A stretch of 5,441 nucleotides of DNA from an uncultured Clostridia bacterium (lineage in GTDB: Bacteria; Bacillota; Clostridia; TANB77; CAG-508). The notes below the pieces were generated by a model. It did no database searches and had not been told where the DNA came from. It saw only the letters and a program-made list of their open reading frames with translations. The first letter of the stretch is position 1. Every line of letters starts with the position of its first letter. The position numbers were made by a program, and so were the translations under genes. Below are positions 1 through 5,407 of the stretch, piece by piece. The stretch is from contig CALXZW010000080.1 in the NCBI GenBank assembly GCA_944393345.1, forward strand, positions 1 through 5,441. The letters are read 5' to 3'.

Positions 1-198
1 AAAATTATCATTTATATAATCATTTAATTTAGTAACATATTTCCCATTTGCTAATTCATTAATTTTAAATTTAGGCATTTTAGATAGCATCCTATTTTCA
101 CTTTGTGAAAACTCATTACTCGGTATTATAAAATTTAAAATTATAAGAACTGTCCAAAATGAAATAAATATTATAAAAAAATATTTATTTTTACTCAT
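1..198 (-). CDS. DHHW-family extracytoplasmic protein, N-terminal 66 codons only (runs off the window)
   Basis: This reading frame starts at ATG 198-196 and stays open to base 1, so only the first 66 residues are visible. Residues about 6-26 form one hydrophobic segment, an uncleaved signal anchor that puts the rest of the protein outside the membrane. It is followed by FSQSENRMLSKMPKF (residues 30-44) and a segment ending YINDNF (61-66). A 'SENR..L...P.F' block followed by 'yindnfPfR' is typical of the start of DHHW/AlgJ-like proteins, which have an SGNH-type fold and accompany MBOAT acyltransferases. The start is fixed by a strong AAGGAGAA site at 205-212, 6 nt upstream. The gene lies 32 nt after the MBOAT stop, so the two are probably co-transcribed. 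Its expected role is acyl transfer from the MBOAT partner to a surface glycan. The catalytic part lies beyond the window, so this family call rests on the N-terminal pattern and the neighbour. Confidence 0.82.
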   Translation of the reverse strand, partial: MSKNKYFFIIFISFWTVLIILNFIIPSNEFSQSENRMLSKMPKFKINELANGKYVTKLNDYINDNF

Positions 199-230
199 AC
201 CCCATTCTCCTTGTTTCTGTTTAAATATTT

Positions 231-1631
231 TTAAAATCTAAAATATAAAAAAGGATTAAAAGAATCACTTACTAAGTCAGCTGTACATAAAAATAATATT
301 GACATATATATTACTATTTCTAGAACTATACCTATCTTTTTTTCTGATTTATTCAATTTTTCTAAAACATTTTTTACAATTAATGTTGAACATATTATAC
401 CAATAATAGTTATAATTCCATAATTTCTTAAATAATATAATGTTTCAGTATTTATAAAATTGTTAAAATTAAACATTGCTTTTAAATAAATACATATTTT
501 GCCTAAATCTTCAAATGCAAATATAACCCATCCAATTAAAATCAATATTATTGCATATATATGGCTAATGACTTTTCCTGTTTTATCTAAAATTTTTAAT
601 ATAAACATTTTTTCTAATATTAAAATTATTCCAAAATATATTCCCCATAAAATAAAATTCCAAGAAGCTCCATGCCATGCTCCAGTTAAAAACCACACTA
701 TCATAATATTTCGTATTTGTTTTGCCAAGCCTTTTCTATTGCCGCCTAAAGGTATATATATATAATCTCTAAACCAAGAAGAAAGTGTTATATGCCATCT
801 TCTCCAAAATTCAGTTATACTTTTTGAAATATATGGGAAATTAAAATTTTCATCAAAATTCATTCCAAAAATTTTAGCTAATCCTATAGCCATATCTGAA
901 TATCCACTAAAATCAAAATAAATTTGTAATGCAAAAGCTATTATTCCAAACCATGATAATACAAAAGTTAAATTTCCTATTTCACCATTTTCAATTATAT
1001 TCCATAAAACTCCTATATTATTTGCTATTAAAACTTTTTTTCCTAAACCTATAATAAATCTTTTTATCCCTACTGTAAAATTATCTATACTAATATTTTT
1101 ATTTTCCAATTCGTCATCTACAGTTTCATATCTGACTATTGGTCCTGCAATTATTTGTGGAAACAATGTTGTATATGCTAAATAATTATAAAAACTTTTT
1201 TCACATTTTACAGTTCCTCTATATACATCAATTATATATGATAAACTTTGAAATGTATTAAAAGAAACTCCTATTGGTAATGGTATATTTAACAATGGAA
1301 TACCTAAATTTGTTACATTATTAATATTCGTTATTATAAAATCTGCATATTTAAAGAAAAATAATATTAATATATTAATACTAATATCTATAAATAAAAA
1401 AACTTTTTTCTTGTTTAAATCTTCTTTATATTTATCTATTTTCTTTCCACATATATAATCCATTATAGCTAATACCAACATTATAAATATATATCTTATT
1501 TCTCCCCATGCAAAAAATATAAGACTTGCTATAATCATTACTGCATTTTTTAATTTATTTGGAACTATAAAATATATAATTAGCATTATTGGTAAAAAGA
1601 TATATAAAAATACTATACTACTAAATACCAT
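231..1631 (-). CDS. MBOAT-family membrane O-acyltransferase (AlgI/PatA/DltB-like)
   Basis: A polytopic membrane protein of 466 residues, close to the usual length of AlgI-type MBOAT proteins. These proteins pass an acyl group, usually acetyl, from a cytoplasmic donor to extracytoplasmic transferases that modify alginate, peptidoglycan or other glycans. The family signature is complete: LPIGVSFNTFQSLSYIIDVYRG (around residues 118-139, shown here only as the family block), PQIIAGPIVR (158-167), YFDFSGYSDMAIGLAK (238-253), FWRRWHITLSSWFRDYIYIP (275-294) with His280, and FLTGAWHGASWNFILWG (314-330) with the catalytic His320. Most of the remainder is hydrophobic helices. The ATG at 1631 was chosen because MVFSSIVFLYIFLP is the standard MBOAT beginning. 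The frame is open further upstream to a TTG at 1670, but that lies in the loop of a hairpin and has no ribosome site. The gene follows rsiV after a hairpin-containing 61-nt gap and precedes the DHHW gene. The substrate cannot be told from the sequence; peptidoglycan or a secreted polysaccharide is most plausible. Confidence 0.93.
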   Translation of the reverse strand: MVFSSIVFLYIFLPIMLIIYFIVPNKLKNAVMIIASLIFFAWGEIRYIFIMLVLAIMDYICGKKIDKYKEDLNKKKVFLFIDISINILILFFFKYADFIITNINNVTNLGIPLLNIPLPIGVSFNTFQSLSYIIDVYRGTVKCEKSFYNYLAYTTLFPQIIAGPIVRYETVDDELENKNISIDNFTVGIKRFIIGLGKKVLIANNIGVLWNIIENGEIGNLTFVLSWFGIIAFALQIYFDFSGYSDMAIGLAKIFGMNFDENFNFPYISKSITEFWRRWHITLSSWFRDYIYIPLGGNRKGLAKQIRNIMIVWFLTGAWHGASWNFILWGIYFGIILILEKMFILKILDKTGKVISHIYAIILILIGWVIFAFEDLGKICIYLKAMFNFNNFINTETLYYLRNYGIITIIGIICSTLIVKNVLEKLNKSEKKIGIVLEIVIYMSILFLCTADLVSDSFNPFLYFRF

Positions 1632-1635
1632 CTTG

Positions 1636-1641
1636 TCCCCC
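1636..1641 (-). promoter_or_regulatory. Weak ribosome binding site of the MBOAT gene
   Basis: On the minus strand GGGGGA lies 4 nt before the ATG at 1631. It is the only purine-rich stretch near this start and matches AGGAGG poorly compared with the AGGAG-type sites of the other genes here. It lies 6 nt after the 3' arm of the hairpin at 1648-1693. Translation of MBOAT may therefore be low, or depend on ribosomes arriving from rsiV. Confidence 0.45.
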
Positions 1642-1647
1642 ATATAT

Positions 1648-1693
1648 AATTTAAGCTTTGAACTAATCAAATTAAAAGTTCAAAGCTTAAATT
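1648..1693 (-). terminator. Perfect 17-bp hairpin between rsiV and MBOAT (partial terminator or attenuator)
   Basis: The arms 1648-1664 and 1677-1693 are exact reverse complements over 17 bp, with a 12-nt loop. The core is AAGCTTTGAACT, flanked by A/T pairs. On the minus strand the 5' arm begins within the rsiV stop codon (the last base of TAA is 1693). The 3' arm is followed by ATATAT and then a G-run, not by a U-tract, so a fully efficient intrinsic terminator is doubtful. It could be a leaky terminator that lowers MBOAT/DHHW expression, or an RNA-stabilising or processing hairpin. A ribosome standing on the rsiV stop codon would cover the 5' arm, so folding may depend on rsiV translation (inference). 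The hairpin itself is seen directly; its role is not. Confidence 0.6.
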
Positions 1694-2547
1694 TAATTAA
1701 TTATAAATTCTTGTATTCCCATATAACCAGGTGCTATTTCATATTTTTCGAATACAATTACAACTTTGCCTTCCGAATTAATATAAAATTTTTGATATTC
1801 ATTTTCAATGCCTTCAAATCCACCTTCTCCTTTTTTGAAATATATATTCTCAGGATTTTTGCTTCTTTCTTCTATTTCTTCATATATTGCTTCATCTACT
1901 ATTTCTTTATAATCGCTACCTAAAACATCTCTTAGATTTAAATTTTTTCCTGTTTCTATATCTATATTATAAAAATACATTTCTGTATATGCACTCGCTA
2001 ATGTCTCTGATTTCATTATCATAAAAGAAACTGTTTTTTCACTTGAGTAACCACCTTTATAATCTATTTGAATGTTTATTGGATGATAATCTTCCTCTTT
2101 TCCACCCGTTTCTATGAGCGCTTTTTTATATTCTTCTGCTCTTTGTTCTGCTTCTTCTAATACTTCATTTATTTTTAACATTATTTCATAATTAACTCTT
2201 TTTTCTAAATCTGTATTTCCTGTATTTTCTAAAGCTGGAATTTTTGCATTAATTAATTTGGTATTATCTTCCTCTTTAAATTCTTTTATTGTAAATATTT
2301 TAGCAACATCTTTTAGAATTGGAATTTCGGCTATACTTGCCGCAAAAGTTGGATTTATATTAATCATAAACACAAAAAATATGAACGAACAAGCTATTGC
2401 TGATGCTACAAATTTTATATAATTAGGTTTATATATTGTTTTCCTCTCTTTTTGACTTTCTAAAATTGTTTTTTCAACCATATAATTTAATTTAGTGGGA
2501 ATTTTAACAGCATCATAAACTTTTTGGGCTTTTTCAATACTTTTCAT
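1693..2547 (-). CDS. rsiV: RsiV-type transmembrane anti-sigma factor (DUF4179/DUF3298)
   Basis: A 284-residue anti-sigma factor, nearly the length of B. subtilis RsiV. The cytoplasmic N-terminus (1-42) would hold the sigma factor. One membrane helix spans about 43-64. NPTFAASIAEIPILKDVAKIF (residues 65-85 region) matches the DUF4179 pattern just outside the membrane. A charged helical stretch (about 112-150) leads to a C-terminal DUF3298 domain (about 188-284), recognisable by the 'YNIDIETGKNLNLRDVLG' block, FYINSEGKVVIVFEKYEIAPG and GIQEFII. In B. subtilis this external part binds lysozyme, after which signal peptidase and then RasP cleave the protein and free SigV. TFA-A (67-70) and SIA (71-73) after the helix are possible signal-peptidase sites. 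The start is ATG 2547, with AAAGGA 7 nt upstream. A TTG overlapping the sigma stop at 2568 has no ribosome site. The sigma gene is directly upstream, 17 nt away, as expected for a cognate pair. Confidence 0.9.
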   Translation of the reverse strand: MKSIEKAQKVYDAVKIPTKLNYMVEKTILESQKERKTIYKPNYIKFVASAIACSFIFFVFMININPTFAASIAEIPILKDVAKIFTIKEFKEEDNTKLINAKIPALENTGNTDLEKRVNYEIMLKINEVLEEAEQRAEEYKKALIETGGKEEDYHPINIQIDYKGGYSSEKTVSFMIMKSETLASAYTEMYFYNIDIETGKNLNLRDVLGSDYKEIVDEAIYEEIEERSKNPENIYFKKGEGGFEGIENEYQKFYINSEGKVVIVFEKYEIAPGYMGIQEFIIN

Positions 2548-2554
2548 TTTTATA

Positions 2555-2560
2555 TCCTTT
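2555..2560 (-). promoter_or_regulatory. Ribosome binding site deciding the rsiV start
   Basis: AAAGGA on the minus strand lies 7 nt before ATG 2547, just after the sigma stop codon (2565-2567). It supports that ATG over the TTG at 2568, which would overlap the sigma stop but has only AT-rich sequence without a Shine-Dalgarno match in front of it. Confidence 0.75.
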
Positions 2561-2564
2561 CTTT

Positions 2565-3047
2565 TCAATTATTTATTAATTTTTTTAATTCTGATAAACC
2601 TTTGTATAATCGTGATTTTACTGTACTTACATTAGTCTTTGTTGCTTTTGCAATTTCTTCTATTTTCATATCCTCAAAAAATCTTAATATTATCACTGTC
2701 TTCAATTTATCATTTAAACTTTGAATGTGTTTGTATATCTCTATATCTTCTGTTTTTATTTCTTCATTCCATTCTATATTTTTTTCTATTTCTTCTAATT
2801 GACAAGTAATTATTCTTTTGTTTTTCTTCGTATACTGTAAAGATTCATTAATCAAAATTCTATAAAACCATGTTTTCACATATTCAACTTTTCGTAATTT
2901 ACTAATATTCTTTAATGCTTTTTCTATACTTTCTTGTAATATATCTAAAGCACTTTCTTCATTTTTCGAATAACTATATGCAACTCTATATAATTTATCT
3001 TGGTTGGTTTTGATGTAATCTATTAATATTTCTTTTGCATCTTGCAC
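2565..3047 (-). CDS. sigV: ECF RNA polymerase sigma factor, SigV-like
   Basis: A 160-residue group 4 (ECF) sigma factor, the usual length for SigV. The sigma-2 region covers about residues 14-75, with LYRVAYSYSKNEESALDILQ (19-38) for core binding and the -10-contacting segment ending in VKTWFYRILINESLQ (57-71). The sigma-4 region covers about 105-155, with LNDKLKTVIILRFFEDMKIE (111-130) and a helix-turn-helix EEIAKATKTNVSTVKSRLYKG (130-150) for the -35 element. There is no extra C-terminal domain. It starts with GTG at 3047, backed by AAGGAG 8 nt upstream. The downstream neighbour is an RsiV-type anti-sigma factor, and the pair gives the SigV assignment more weight than the sequence alone. 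The regulon presumably includes this locus, because ECF factors usually autoregulate, but no convincing ECF promoter was found here. Another ECF group near SigV remains possible. Confidence 0.9.
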   Translation of the reverse strand: MQDAKEILIDYIKTNQDKLYRVAYSYSKNEESALDILQESIEKALKNISKLRKVEYVKTWFYRILINESLQYTKKNKRIITCQLEEIEKNIEWNEEIKTEDIEIYKHIQSLNDKLKTVIILRFFEDMKIEEIAKATKTNVSTVKSRLYKGLSELKKLINN

Positions 3048-3055
3048 TGTTATAA

Positions 3056-3061
3056 CTCCTT
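3056..3061 (-). promoter_or_regulatory. Ribosome binding site deciding the GTG start of sigV
   Basis: AAGGAG on the minus strand begins immediately after the stop codon of the DUF4358 gene (3062-3064) and lies 8 nt before GTG 3047. It supports the GTG start, and its position suggests that ribosomes finishing the upstream gene can re-initiate on sigV. Confidence 0.75.
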
Positions 3062-3532
3062 CTATTTAATATATTGGTTTATTATTTCTGAAGATTTATC
3101 ATAATTATTTGAAATACATAAAATGATATAATTTTTGTTAGTCTCTAAATTATAATTTTCTAGTTTAAAAACTTCTTTTGGTAAATAGTTTTGAAAATCT
3201 ATTTTTCGCTCTTCAATCTTACTTTCTATTATTTGTTTTGTCTCAGCTACGTCATTTTTATCTTCTAACTTAATTATTAAAATTTCTTCTGCTGTTGCAC
3301 CTGTTCCTATATAAGAAACAATTTGATTTATTTTTTCTTTATTAAAATTATATCTTTTTACTATACTATCTTCATCGATTTCATTTAGATTATCTTCAAA
3401 TATTTGAGCATTTTTTAGTTCTTCTGCTAATTTATAAATGTCAATATTTACTTCTTTATTCGAATAAATATTAATTAATTCTAATATTATAAGACATATT
3501 ATTATTACTATTATTACTATATATTTTTTCAT
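3062..3532 (-). CDS. DUF4358-domain membrane-anchored protein
   Basis: A 156-residue protein of unknown biochemical function. Residues 4-22 form a single hydrophobic anchor, with no lipobox, so the rest probably faces outside. The remainder fits DUF4358: IYKLAEELKN near residues 32-41, the conserved GTGATAEEILIIK block (76-88), a helix around 94-110, NYLPKEVFKLEN (115-126), and a final strand YIILCISNNYDKSSEI (135-150). Start is ATG 3532, with AGGAG 7 nt upstream (3540-3544). It begins 16 nt after the SGNH stop and ends 14 nt before sigV, so it should share a transcript with both. Genes of this family commonly stand beside SGNH, DHHW and MBOAT genes in Clostridia (general knowledge, not checked here). 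An accessory role in surface glycan acylation is the natural guess. No catalytic residues can be named. Confidence 0.82.
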   Translation of the reverse strand: MKKYIVIIVIIICLIILELINIYSNKEVNIDIYKLAEELKNAQIFEDNLNEIDEDSIVKRYNFNKEKINQIVSYIGTGATAEEILIIKLEDKNDVAETKQIIESKIEERKIDFQNYLPKEVFKLENYNLETNKNYIILCISNNYDKSSEIINQYIK

Positions 3533-3548
3533 TTCTTTTCTCCTAAAT

Positions 3549-4406
3549 TTAATTATTTTTTAAACATTCTAACCATTTTAAACAATATTCTTTGTTTAAG
3601 TGTATTCCATCTGAACTTGCATTCTCTGGTAAATTTCCTTTTTCATCAGTTATTATTGGTACTAAATCAATAAATTTAATTTTCTTTTTATTAGCTAGTT
3701 CTTTAATTAATTTGTTATATTCCTTAATTTTATTGTTGTTATAAATTTTGTCATTATCAGATTTTGTTTTAGTAACTGGAATTATTGATTGTAATATTAT
3801 CTCACATTCTGGTTTTACTTCTTTTATCTTATCTATTAATTCCTCGTACTTTTGTATAAATATACTATTATATACCCATCCTAATTCATTAATTCCTAAC
3901 ATGATATATATAGTGTTTACATTATTATTTTTTAAGTCTTCTAATATTGTTATTTTTTCTCCATTCTTATTTGTTACAATCTTTTTAGTAATTGCTGTAT
4001 CTACCATTAATCCTATGTTAGTGTAATCTACAACTTCAGTTAATCCCGTATATGCTAAAAATGCTTGTGTTCTTGAATCTCCAATAAATGCCACATTAGA
4101 TCCGAATTCTATATTTTCTGTAGTATTTTTCTCATTATTTGTGATGTTTTCTGATAAATCATTATTAATATTGTCAACAGTTTCATTAGTGTTTTTTACC
4201 TCTTCATCTGATATTTCATTGTTTTCAACAATATTATTATCTATCTCTTTTTCTTCTATTTCATTTTGTCCTATTCCTTGATCTTCATTTGTTTTTATAT
4301 TTTTATCATTAGAATAACTTTTTACTCCATATATTACTAAAAAAATCATGATTAAAATTAGAATTATAAATATTATAAATTTATTTTTTTTACTATTATT
4401 TTTCAT
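3549..4406 (-). CDS. Membrane-anchored SGNH/GDSL-family hydrolase or acyltransferase
   Basis: A 285-residue protein. Residues 10-28 are an uncleaved N-terminal anchor. Residues about 32-100 (bases 4107-4313) are a stalk rich in Asn, Glu, Asp and Thr, of low complexity. The catalytic domain follows. It has block I FIGDSRT (107-113) with nucleophile Ser111, a block II region around DYTNIGLMVDT (127-137), block III MLGINELG (169-176) with Asn173, and block V SSDGIHLN (264-271) with Asp266 and His269. All SGNH residues are present, so the enzyme should be active. SGNH enzymes remove or transfer ester-linked acyl groups; with an MBOAT gene nearby, a surface glycan is the likely substrate, as in the PatA/PatB pair. 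Start is ATG 4406, with AAAAGGAGAA (4411-4420) ending 4 nt upstream. This is the first gene of the co-directional series containing sigV-rsiV. Whether it adds or removes acyl groups cannot be told. Confidence 0.88.
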   Translation of the reverse strand: MKNNSKKNKFIIFIILILIMIFLVIYGVKSYSNDKNIKTNEDQGIGQNEIEEKEIDNNIVENNEISDEEVKNTNETVDNINNDLSENITNNEKNTTENIEFGSNVAFIGDSRTQAFLAYTGLTEVVDYTNIGLMVDTAITKKIVTNKNGEKITILEDLKNNNVNTIYIMLGINELGWVYNSIFIQKYEELIDKIKEVKPECEIILQSIIPVTKTKSDNDKIYNNNKIKEYNKLIKELANKKKIKFIDLVPIITDEKGNLPENASSDGIHLNKEYCLKWLECLKNN

Positions 4407-4538
4407 TTTTTTCTCCTTTTGTTTTGCTTACATCTATTAGATTATTTAAAGTTGAAAAAAGTTTAAAATTTTTTAGATTTTTTTAACATTTAATATTTCT
4501 ATATTAAAATATTAATTTTGATTAATCATAAAATATAA
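4407..4538 (-). other. Non-coding leader region upstream of the SGNH-sigV series
   Basis: This stretch lies between the terminator of the DUF218 gene and the SGNH start and must hold the promoter of the downstream series if the terminator works. Apart from the SGNH ribosome site (AAAAGGAGAA, 4411-4420) it is nearly pure A/T. A 9-bp all-A/T inverted repeat (4490-4498 and 4507-4515) is present but could occur by chance in such sequence. I find no pair of -35 and -10 boxes good enough to call, for either the housekeeping or an ECF sigma factor. Confidence 0.5.
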
Positions 4539-4565
4539 AAACTTTGAGAAAAATCCTCAAAGTTT
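4539..4565 (-). terminator. Rho-independent terminator of the DUF218 gene
   Basis: The arms 4539-4548 and 4556-4565 are perfect 10-bp reverse complements (AAACTTTGAG / CTCAAAGTTT) with a 7-nt loop. On the minus strand the hairpin starts 5 nt after the stop codon of the DUF218 gene and is followed by a T-rich run (TTTTTATATTTTATG, counting the last T bases of the stem). Position and structure fit an intrinsic terminator, which separates this gene from the SGNH-sigV series. Confidence 0.82.
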
Positions 4566-4570
4566 AGAAT

Positions 4571-5230
4571 CTATTTATCATTAGTAATATCTCCATTACC
4601 ATTAACAGGAATTGCTTCTCCTAAATAAGTTGGTTCAGGCTTGAAAATGCATTTTAGAAAATCTTTATTTCTTGCTAATATTTCTCTTAACTCTCTATAA
4701 AAGGCTCCTACATATTGTCTAGGATCTGAAGCTACTCCATATGCTTCTAATCCTAGTTTATTGGCAATATATAAAGATCTATATAAATGATACTTTTGTG
4801 TTACTATTACTATTTTTTTAGCTTTAAATATTTCCTTAGCTCTATATATACTTTCATAAGATGAAAAACCTGCATGGTCCATAAAAATATTCTCAGATGG
4901 TATGCCTTTTTCTATAGCAAAATTTTTCATAACATTAACTTCATCATAATCTTCTTTTCCATGATCACCACTCATTATTATTTTGTCTGAAACATTATTT
5001 TTATATAATGAAATTGCTTCTAATAATCTATCTTCTAACATTGGACTAGGCTTATTTTCCCATATTCCAGCACCTAAAACAATAATACAATCTATATCTT
5101 CTAATTTTTTAATTTCTGAATTTTTTATAATTTGTTTTTTAGTAGATTGTTTAACAAAAAAGTTGATTATTAAAATAATTACTATAACTACTGCTATAAT
5201 TATTGTTATATATTTTATTACATTTTTCAT
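4571..5230 (-). CDS. Membrane-anchored DUF218 protein (YdcF/SanA-like)
   Basis: A 219-residue protein of the DUF218 (YdcF/ElyC/SanA) family. In Gram-negative bacteria SanA and ElyC affect envelope barrier function and envelope precursor metabolism, but the reaction catalysed is not established. Residues 5-25 are an N-terminal membrane anchor. The domain begins with DCIIVLGAGIW (47-57). Then come PSPMLEDRLLEA (61-72), KIIMSGDHG (83-91), a DEVNVMKNFAIEKGI helix (96-110), IFMDHAGFSSYES (115-127), IVIVTQKYHLYRS (140-152), and a C-terminal REILARNKDFL segment (180-192). These are the standard family blocks, so the protein looks intact. The ATG at 5230 was preferred because GGAG lies 5 nt upstream; a GTG at 5245 in the same frame would place this site inside the gene. 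It has its own promoter (5297-5325) and terminator (4539-4565), so it is a single-gene unit. The shared envelope theme with the downstream genes may be coincidental. Confidence 0.88.
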   Translation of the reverse strand: MKNVIKYITIIIAVVIVIILIINFFVKQSTKKQIIKNSEIKKLEDIDCIIVLGAGIWENKPSPMLEDRLLEAISLYKNNVSDKIIMSGDHGKEDYDEVNVMKNFAIEKGIPSENIFMDHAGFSSYESIYRAKEIFKAKKIVIVTQKYHLYRSLYIANKLGLEAYGVASDPRQYVGAFYRELREILARNKDFLKCIFKPEPTYLGEAIPVNGNGDITNDK

Positions 5231-5235
5231 AAAAA

Positions 5236-5240
5236 CTCCA
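5236..5240 (-). promoter_or_regulatory. Ribosome binding site deciding the start of the DUF218 gene
   Basis: TGGAG on the minus strand lies 5 nt before ATG 5230. It sits between that ATG and an in-frame GTG at 5245, which itself has no Shine-Dalgarno match upstream, so it argues for the ATG. Confidence 0.7.
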
Positions 5241-5296
5241 ATCACTAGAACTAAAAAAAAATTTAAAGTTCAAATATTATTTAATTTTCCGATTTA

Positions 5297-5325
5297 ATTC
5301 TACCATTTTATTTTTATCTTATCAA
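5297..5325 (-). promoter_or_regulatory. Sigma-A-type promoter of the DUF218 gene
   Basis: On the minus strand TTGATA (5320-5325) and TAGAAT (5297-5302) are separated by exactly 17 bp (5303-5319). Each box differs from the TTGACA/TATAAT consensus at one position. Transcription would begin near 5290, giving a leader of about 60 nt before ATG 5230. A-tracts just upstream (about 5340-5367) could act as an UP element. No operator was recognised. Confidence 0.72.
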
Positions 5326-5363
5326 TATTTTTAATTAACTTTTATTTTATATAAAAATAAAAA

Positions 5364-5407
5364 AAAAGTAAATTAAAAAAGTAAATTCTATTCTAGTAAA
5401 AGTAAAT
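5364..5407. repeat. Short direct repeats AAAAGTAAAT upstream of the DUF218 promoter
   Basis: AAAAGTAAAT occurs at 5364-5373, 5377-5386 and 5398-5407, with a shorter AGTAAA at 5395-5400. The spacing is irregular (13 and 21 bp between full copies). The copies lie about 40-80 bp upstream of the -35 box and could be a regulator binding array or simply A/T-rich low-complexity sequence. No gene was found between 5326 and the window end. Confidence 0.35.

Noticed and set aside
499..765. Plus-strand open frames such as 499-765, 1633-1923, 2524-2724, 3748-4026 and 4983-5297.
   Set aside because: Each lies opposite a well-supported minus-strand gene, has no recognisable domain, and reads as the antisense shadow of hydrophobic or low-complexity coding sequence.
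4107..4313. The Asn/Glu-rich repeat-like segment in the SGNH gene, considered as a frameshift or inserted repeat.
   Set aside because: The frame is continuous, and the position between the membrane anchor and the catalytic domain fits a wall-spanning stalk.
1675..5274. The 10-mer TTTGAACTTT (minus strand) occurs upstream of MBOAT (1675-1684) and of the DUF218 gene (5265-5274), suggesting a shared ECF -35 element.
   Set aside because: The first copy is explained by the hairpin arm. The second is too close to the start codon to serve as a -35 box with room for a leader, and no shared -10 element follows at a fixed distance.
5340..5362. A 9-bp A/T-only inverted repeat (TTTTATTTT / AAAATAAAA) that could be a terminator of a gene to the right.
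   Set aside because: The arms contain no G/C pair, so the hairpin would be very weak, and no gene ending there is visible in the window.
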